Of a stretch of DNA of 23,285 nucleotides, positions 1 through 9,400 are shown one piece after another. Origin of the DNA: a virus; the IMG/VR virus record IMGVR_UViG_3300042556_003085, positions 1 through 23,285 of that record, one strand, 5' to 3'. Made by a program: the position numbers and the translations under genes. Below the pieces are notes generated by a model. The model saw only the letters and a list, made by a program, of their open reading frames with translations. It did not search any database and had not been told where the DNA came from. How positions within the stretch are numbered: the first letter of the stretch is position 1; each line of letters starts with the position of its first letter.

Positions 1-2
1 TA

Positions 3-461
3 TGCTTTGGAAATAAGTTTCATATAAATTCCGATGGTTTTAATATCAAAAGCACAGGATTTAAAATTTCTGCAGATCCAGATACAGTATACCTAACAGA
101 TGTGCCCAACACTGATGGAAAAACAGGAATATTGTCAATAGTAAAACCTTTGAGTGATGGATCTATAAGAGTTGTTGTAAAATCTGCAGGAACAGTTGAC
201 TATGCCAAAGGCGAAATTAAATTGGGAACAATAAATATTATTTCAACATCTAAAGAAAATAATATTATTGAAGTGCAGGCATTCCCAGAATCCAATGATG
301 TTGTTGGTCTAAGAGATCTTTATTTGAATTTTAGTATTGAAAAAAGCACAATAAATATGGTAAGAGATGTAATTGCTTCTGGCGATGAAATATCCGGTAC
401 ATTATTTGCCAGGGACTACTATACATCAAGTTATTCAAACGGGAATCTAATAAGAGCATAA
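3..461 (+). CDS. 6: Baseplate wedge protein gp6, C-terminal part (5' end outside window)
   Basis: The reading frame is open from the left edge (first full codon at base 3) to the TAA at 459-461, so this is the last ~152 residues of a longer protein; the GTG at 102 is internal. The fragment is soluble, with no membrane segment or signal peptide. It carries a 'YAKGEI' strand, the motif 'VVGLRDLYLNF' and 'INMVRDVIASGDEISG', a pattern I associate with the end of gp6 from T4-like cyanophages. In T4, gp6 dimerises and ties the baseplate wedges together around the hub. Position supports this: the gp7-like and gp8 genes follow in T4 order (6-7-8). One base separates its stop from the next ATG, which suggests translational coupling. 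The identification rests on family memory plus synteny; another wedge or structural protein is possible because the N-terminal part is missing. Confidence 0.72.
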   Translation, partial: CFGNKFHINSDGFNIKSTGFKISADPDTVYLTDVPNTDGKTGILSIVKPLSDGSIRVVVKSAGTVDYAKGEIKLGTINIISTSKENNIIEVQAFPESNDVVGLRDLYLNFSIEKSTINMVRDVIASGDEISGTLFARDYYTSSYSNGNLIRA

Positions 462-462
462 T

Positions 463-3400
463 ATGATACAGACTGGGTTCGAATCTAGAGTTAAGGTTCA
501 GCAAGTTATTGAAAATCAACTTCCGAATTTTATTTTGGATGAAAGTCCAAATGCGGTGGAATTTTTAAAGCAATATTATATTTCTCAAGAATATCAAAGT
601 GGTCCAATTGATATTGCGGAAAATTTAGATCAATATTTAAAGTTAGATAACCTAACTCCCGAAGTAGTAGTAGATAGTACATATACTGTTTCAGGAATTT
701 CTTCTACTGATACTACAATTACCGTCAGTAGTACTAAGGGATTTCCTCAAACTTATGGATTATTGAAAATTGATGATGAGATTATAACATATACTGGATT
801 GACTACAAACACATTCACTGGATGTATTCGTGCATTTAGTGGTATTACAAGTTACCATGCAAATTTAAATCAAGAAGAACTGGTATTTTCACCGTCAACA
901 GCGGCATCTCATATTTTAGGATCTTCTGTACAAAATCTAAGTTCTTTATTCTTAAAAGAGTTTTATAAAAAAATAAAATATACTTTTACTCCTGGTCTAG
1001 AAGAATTTGATTTTGTATCAAATTTAAATGCTGGTAATTTTATAAAAGAAGCAAGATCCTTTTACCAGGCAAAAGGAACTGACGAATCATTTAGAATTTT
1101 ATTCAATATTTTATATGGAGTAACGCCCCAAGTAGTAAATTTAGAAGAGTTTTTAATTAAACCATCTTCGGCAGAATATGTAAGAAGAGAGGTTGTAATT
1201 GCAGAAAGAATTTCTGGAGATCCTTCCAAATTGATGGGGCAAACAATTCAGAAATTTAATGATGAGAGTACTAGTGCCTCAATTTCTGAAATAGAACCAT
1301 TTACGAGAAATAATATACAGTACTTTAAGATTTCACTTTTTGTTGGATATGAAGATTTTTCTGCCGTTCTTGGAAATTTTACAATTACTCCGAATACAAA
1401 AAGTCTAAAAAATGTCGCCATCGGGTCGTCAGTAATTTCAGTAGATTCTACAATTGGATTTCCAGAACAAGGAAAAATCATAACTGGAATCAATACAATT
1501 ACCTACACCAGTAAAAGTATTAATCAGTTTTTTGGATGTACTGGAATTACATCTTCAATCTTATCTTCTGCCGATATAAGATCTGATGAAATTTATTTTG
1601 GATATGAAAATGGAGATCTGAATAAAAAAGTTGAGTTAAGACTTACGGGAGTATTATCTAAATTTGTTCAAGTATCAGATACTTTAAATTTGGATGAAGG
1701 GCAAAAAATATCAGTTAAAAATATTGGGGATTTGATTCAAAATCCTCAGCAAAATAAGACATATAAAGAAATTTTTGCAAATTCGTGGATATACAATACT
1801 GGATCTAGATATGAAATAGAAAATGTTAGTAATTTTACTTTAAAAAGTCCAATTGATAGGTCTAGTTTAAAAATTGGAGATGAAGTAGAAATTTTAGAAA
1901 GAGATACTAATAATGTAATGTCTTCATCTGGTGCATATATTTCAAATATTTTTGTCTCAGAAAATAGAGTTATTATTGATAATTCTGGGTTTTCTGCAAA
2001 AAATGGAGTAAAGTATGATCTAAGAAGAAAAATTAATACTGCAAATAGCACAATAGTTCCAATACAATTTGGAAATAATGTCATCTTGTCAGACATTCAA
2101 AATTTATATACAGATGATAAATATGCCTACGTAGCATCTAACTCATTACCATCTGGTAGAGATGGTTATAATGGAAATTTTACATATAAAATAACGAAAA
2201 ATATTAACTCATCAGTTGCAGTTGATCTATCCGATGAAATAGATGACAACTACACAAGTATAGTATTTCAAAATCCTGTTCCATTTATCACTGGTGACAG
2301 AATTTATTATCAACCATCAGGAGCACCAATTGTTGGATTGGATACTGGAGATTATTATGTACAAGTTCTAGATCCCTCCAATAAAATAAGACTATACTCA
2401 TCACTATCATTTGTTGGAACTAATAGTTTTTTAACATTTTCTGATTCTGATTTTGTTAATCAAACCCATAGATTCACATTATACTCTCAAAAATCTGGTA
2501 TAATTGGTGCTCAAAAATTATTTAAAAAATTTCCATTATCTGAGAGTATTGATACTGGAAATGGGGAATTGACACTTCCAGGTTCAGTTGGAATGTTAAT
2601 TAATGGTGTAGAAATTAATAATTATAAATCCAATGATAAAGTATACTACGGACCTCTAGAGTCTATTAGTGTATTAAATGGTGGAATTGGATATGATGTT
2701 ATTAATCCTCCATTAATATCAGTTTCTCCCGGATCCGGTTCTACGGCATTAGTTCATCCGGTAGTTAGTGGGTCAATTGAAAAAGTTTATATTGATTCTC
2801 AAGATTATGATATCAATACAATTGTATCTATTGGTATAACCGGAGGTAATGGATCTGATTGCGTACTAGAACCTATTTTAACAAAAAGAAGGAGAGATAT
2901 TTTCTTTGACGGAAGATTATCGACAAATTCTGGAGGAATTAGTTCAACCACAAATCAATTAGTATTTTTAACGGACCACAATTTAAGTAATGGTGAATTG
3001 ATAGTTTATAATTCCAATGGAAATTCTTCAATTGGTATTGGAACCACAAATTTAACTTTGATCAATAACGCAACATATTATTCCAAAATTGATAATAATA
3101 GAACCATTAGACTCTATCAGACTAATTCGGATTACCTATCTGGGATCAATACAGTATCTTTTAATGGAACTAATGCCGGAGGAATTCATAAATTTTCGAC
3201 TGCATCATTTAAAAATACAATATCAGAGATTAAAATATTAAATGGTGGTTCTGGATACACAAATAGAGAATTAATTGTCTCTTCATCAGGAATATCAACA
3301 TACAATAATACAATTAATTTCGAAAACCACGGATTTGAGAGTGGAGAACTTATAACTTATCGATATGAAACATCTACAATTGGAATTTCTACATTATCTC

Positions 3401-6400
3401 AATATTATGTACTGAAAAATAATGATGATTCCTTTAGACTTTGTGATGCTGGAATTGGCGGAACTAACATATCAAACTACAATAGAAAAAATTATATTAA
3501 ATTTTCTTCTGTTGGATCTGGTTATCAATATTTTAGTTACCCTGATATTTCCGTTTTCATACAGTATACACCAGTTGGATTTGGTACTACAACTCAACAG
3601 ATTCAATCTCTTGTGGCAACTCCCGTTGTTAAAGGTAGTATTATAGATGCTTATCTATATGAAACTGGAACTGGATATGGATCTACAATTTTAAATCTTG
3701 AGAAAAAACCATTAATATCAATAAAAACTGGATCTGAGGCAAAATTAAAACCAATTATTGTGAATGGTCAAATTAATTCTGTAAATATTCAATATGGTGG
3801 AATTGATTATTATTCAACTCCCGATTTGGTTGTAACTGATTTAACTGGTGCCGGATCCGGAGCAGATTTAAGACCAGTCATTACTAACCAAAAAATAACA
3901 GATATTAAGATAGTAAATCCAGGAATTGGATACTCCAGTAGTTCCACAATAATTGAAGTGAGACCTGCAGGTTCCAATGCAATTTTAAATGCTAATATTA
4001 GATCTTTAACTGTCAATAATAATGTAAAGTTTGGTGATGAAATTTTAATAGAAACCGAAAATCAATTGCAGTATTCTGTTTGTGGATATTTCGAAAACTT
4101 AAGAACTTCATTTGGTGACAATGGATTGCAAGTATCCAATATAATCGGATGGGCATATGATGGAAATCCAATATATGGACCATATGGGTATTCAGATTCG
4201 GAAAATTCAAATTCTATTCCTAAACTTTTAGAATCTGGATATACGCTAAATCCTTCTAATATTATTGATAGACCATCAAACTTTGCTGCAGGATTCTTTA
4301 TTGAAGACTATGAGTATACGAATTCTGGAGACTTAGATGAAAATAATGGAAGATTTGGAAAAACTCCAGAATTTCCAAATGGAGTATATGCATATTTTAC
4401 AACCCTTGATACTTCCTTTACGCCAAAATTTCCATATTTTATAGGAAATAAATTTAGATCTAATACAATAGAAGAAAACTCCATCTTAAATCAAACATTT
4501 AATTTTAATAACTCAAATTTACTTAGAAATACCTTACCTTATAAAGTATCCGATAATTATGCAAAAAATGATTTTATAATAGAGACTAATGAAATTACAA
4601 CACAAGAGTCAATTGTTGAATCAGTATCCCAAGGATTTGTAAGTTCTTTTGATATTATTAATTCTGGATCTGATTATAAAGTTAATGATGTTTTAAATTT
4701 TGATGATACTAATACTTTTGGAGGTGGATTAATTGCAAGAGTTTCTTCAATAGAAGGAAAGGATATTGTAAAGATAGACACTTCAGTAGAAACTTACGAA
4801 AATTCTATTTTTACTTATAAAGGTGAAGGAGAAGTAGAAGTCACTATTAAACCACATCATAATCTATCAAATAATGATTTTGTTGCAATTTCGGGATTTT
4901 CAACCAACCTGTCTAAATTAAATAATTCATACAAGATTGGAGTATCTTCCTATTATTCAAATGTTCTTAAGGATATTCCATCATCAACATCTGGATTTAC
5001 AACTGAGATTTACATTACTCAACTTCCAACAACGGTATCCGTGGGAAGTAGTATTAGAATAGGCAGTGAAACACTATCGGTGCTTGAAGTATATAAAAAC
5101 CTTAATATACTTAAAGTACAAAGAGGATCTACTGGAGTATCTCATACAGCAACTACTCAAATAAACTTTATTCCAGATTCATTTATTATTTCACAAAAAA
5201 TAGATTACTTTGAGTCTAATGTAAATAATAAGGTGTTTTTTAATCCAGTACAATCAGTAGGAATTGGTACTACTCCCGGAATTACAAATAAACTAACATT
5301 TGAATTTGGAGACTCTAATATTACCAGAATTGTTCCAACACAGGGAATTTATATTGAGAATCATCCATTTACAAATAATCAGCAAGTAATATTTTCAAGA
5401 AATGGTTTAGCAAATATCTCAATTTCAACTTCACCAACAGGAACTCAATTTGATTTGCCTCAAAATGTATATGTAACTGATAAGAATATTAATACTATTG
5501 GAATAAAAACTACTCTTAACTCTTCTGAGGTGTTTTTTATTACTAATGGTGATAATAATGACAAGTATTCATTCGAAAGTGTATATCCACAAATAATCGG
5601 AAGAGTTGAAAGAGTTAAGTCTACCGTTTCAGTATCGACTTCTCACGAACTTTCCAGTGGAGATGTTATTAGTTTAAGTATCAAACCAAATCTTTCTGTA
5701 GGAATTGGAACTTCAACTTCAGTTTATGTTAAGAGAGATACAATAACTGGTAATATTTTAATTAATCCAATTGGATTTAGTTCAACCGGAATTAACACAT
5801 CAACAAATACTATTTCAATTAATTCACATAACTTAAAAACCGGAGATAAAATTCTATATTCATCTAATGTAGTTGCATCTGGATTATCAACTGGACTTTA
5901 TTATGTTTACCGAGTTAATGATAATACAATAAAACTTTCTGAAACATATCTAGACTCTAAAACCATTCCCCCAACAACAGTAAGTATTGCCGGAACTGGT
6001 GGTTCAAGTCAAAGTATTTCATTAATAAATCCCCAAATTGAATCAATTAAAAATAATAACCTTGTATTCAATTTATCAGATAATTCTTTAGCGGGATATA
6101 AATTTAAACTTTATTATGATCAAAATTATAATAATGAGTTTGTTTCAACTCCGTCTTCCGGATTATCTACACTATCTGGCATAGGAACTGTTGGAGTCTC
6201 CACTAATGCTTCCCTAACAATTAATTATAGTGATGATTTACCCACTCAGTTATATTATAATTTAGAAAAATCCGGATATATTAGCACTTCCGACACAGAA
6301 GTGAATAATTATTCTGAAATATTATTTACTAATAGTGTATACAATTCTAATTATACAATTTCTGGTGTAGGAGCAACAACATTTACTGTTTCTTTATCTA

Positions 6401-9400
6401 AAAAACCAGAAAAATTAACATATACTCAAAATGAATGTGATAAATTAAAATATACTACAACTTCACTATCAGCAAAAGGTCCTATTGATAGAATTAATAT
6501 CATTTCTGGTGGATCTGGATATAAAAAACTTCCGACATTCATAGGATCTAATTCTATCAGTGGAAAAGATGCTTATATTACCGCAAAATCAACATCTATA
6601 GGTAATGTAAAGGAAGTAAGAATAATTAATGAAGGATTTGAATATTCTTCGGATAAAACTTTACAACCAACTGCATCAATATCTCCACTAGTTACAATTA
6701 AAAACTCCAATACAATTGGAATTATCACGGTTACTGATGGTGGAAGGGGATATACTGATTCTCCATCAGTAATAATTGTAAATTCTGATACTGGCGAAAA
6801 AATTGATAGTGGAATATTAGAAGCAAAATTATCAGGAAATTCTATCGACTCTGTAAGTATTATACAACAACCAAAGGGTCTTCCCGAAACATCAGTTCAA
6901 TTATTCACCACTAATAATACTAATGGAATTAGTATTCAACAAGTTCAATCTTCTTCGAGTGGAATTTTTACTTGCTTCATAACAACACCAACTCTAGGAT
7001 TCTCTACTTTTGTTCCTTATCCCTTTAGTGTTGGTGATAAGGTATTTGTAGAAGGAATTCAAAAATTTAGCACCGAAGGGACTGGATTCAATTCAGAAGA
7101 CTATGGATATGAATTTTTTACAATTAGTAGTATTAATACTGCTGGAGTCCTTGATTCGGTAACAATTAATATTTCCGGGTTAACTACAAACACAGGAATA
7201 GCAAAAACAATTCAAGATTCCGTTGGAAATATTATAAAAAGAACTGATTATCCAACATTTAATGTTACTCAAATTCCATCTAAATTTATTGTTGGAGAAA
7301 AACTTATTTCAAATAATACTGAGAGAGACTTAGAAATTTCTTCATATGAAAATTCATTTATTAAAGTATCTGGAACCTATGAGTTGTCTGTTGGAGAAAT
7401 TATTGTAGGGAAAGACTCTGGAAATATAGCAACAATAGATAAAATTGAATCTGGTATCGGTAGATTTAAGATTGACTATTCAGTTGAAAAAAACATTGGA
7501 TGGTCTAATGATATTGGCAAATTAGATCAAGATAATCAAGTTATTCCTGATAATGATTATTATCAAAATCTTTCCTATACTGTAAAGAGTCCAATTACAT
7601 ATCAAGAATTAAGAACACCAGTTAATAGTTTAGTCCATACTAGTGGATTGAAAAATTTTGCGGACATGGGAATTACATCAACTGCGAATTCTGGAATTAC
7701 AACCTCGGAGAATTTTACAACTATACTTTATGATATAATAGAAGAAAACAGAGTAGATACAATTTATGATTTTGATTTAGTAAAGGATATTGATGTAGTT
7801 GGATCTTCTTCAAAATTTTTAAAATTAAAAAATAAAAAATTAACCGATTACATTGAGTGTAGAAGTAATGTAGTTTTAAAAATAGATAACATAAATCGTC
7901 AATTTTCAGATGCTGATGGAAATCCAAGTGAATCTATTAATTTATTGGAATTAAATTCTGGGTCATCTTATGATAATATATTAGTCCGGGTTTCCAGTCT
8001 CGATAATACACAAATTCAATTAACGGAATTAGTTTTATTGAATGATGGAAATAATTCATTTTTAGCGGAAAAGTCAACGCTAGTTAATACTGGAGTAGGA
8101 CTTACCCATATTTCTGGAGAACCAATAGGAAAATTTATATTAATTGAAGACGATGCGGATGATAATACTTACTTAAGATTTATTCCAAATAATCCATTCG
8201 ATATTGATTATGATGTTAAACTAATTAATAGTAATTTTAATTCCAGTTCACCGGGAATTGGAACAACTTCTATTGGATTCATAAATCTAACTGGTTCTAA
8301 TAAAACTGCGGCATCTGGAATACAAACTTCAATTATATCCGTAGAATCTAATAAGTTTTCTTCATTGTATTTAAATGTCCAGATTGTTGGTTCAGCAACA
8401 ACTCAAATGAACTTTGCCGAAGTTTATTTGACTCATGATGGGACAGATACTTATATCTCAGAATATTATTTTGATTCGGAATTTTCAAGTAATTATTATT
8501 CCGGAAATAATATAGGAATATTCACGGCAAGTATTTCTCCTTCCGGAATTTTATCATTAAACTATATTAATAATTCATCAAATTCGGTAGATATTAGATC
8601 AAAGATTGTTGGGTTTGGAACAACATCTGTAGGAACTGGTGCATATAGATTTATATCTCCAGGTCAAATACCAGGAAATGAGAGAAGTGTGGTATATCAA
8701 TCAACTTATTCATCCACAGTTTCTTCCGCATCAACTGTCATATCATTGAATAAATCCAATTTCAATGCGGTTAAATCTTTAGTAGAAGTCAGTGTTGGAT
8801 CGACAAGTGCTCTTCATCAAATTATGCTGGTGCAGGATGAAACCAACATTTATGTCCAACAGTCACCTTTTCTATCTGTAGGAAGCACAAATGGAATTGG
8901 AACTTTTGGTGGAGAATATTCCGGTAGTAATTTTATACTAAAATTCTATCCAGAACCAACAGTAACTTCAAAGATTAATATTTTAGCATTTAATCAATGT
9001 TTATATACAACTTTAGATACTCAAAATATTGCTCCAACTTTAAGTTACGGAACCGTAGAAGAATCGATTGATATTAAATTATATAATGCAATTAATGGAA
9101 GTAGAATTAATAAAACTGATTTTAATCTAAACTCCAATGGAATTGAAATTTTTAGAAAAAGATTTAATCCAATAAATCCATTAACTCCAGACCCATCAAC
9201 GGGAATATTCACTATACAAAATCATTTCTTTAGTAATCTAGAAAAACTTATCTATACGCCAAAATCAACATTTATTGGAGTTGGTGCCAGTGCAATGCAA
9301 ATTGGTGCTGGTACATCATTACCTTCTGAAGTGTATGTTATTAAACTATCAGATAATACATTTAAATTGGCAACAAGCAAGTCTAATGCTATTTCTGGTA

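Noticed and set aside
102-461. GTG at 102 as the start of a separate 119-aa gene
   Set aside because: The frame is open upstream to the window edge with matching composition and no ribosome site before 102, so the GTG is an internal valine of gp6.
3422-3646. Plus-strand 74-codon frame inside the giant gene, and similar short frames elsewhere
   Set aside because: Out-of-frame shadow of a long, clearly coding frame; no ribosome site and no family resemblance.
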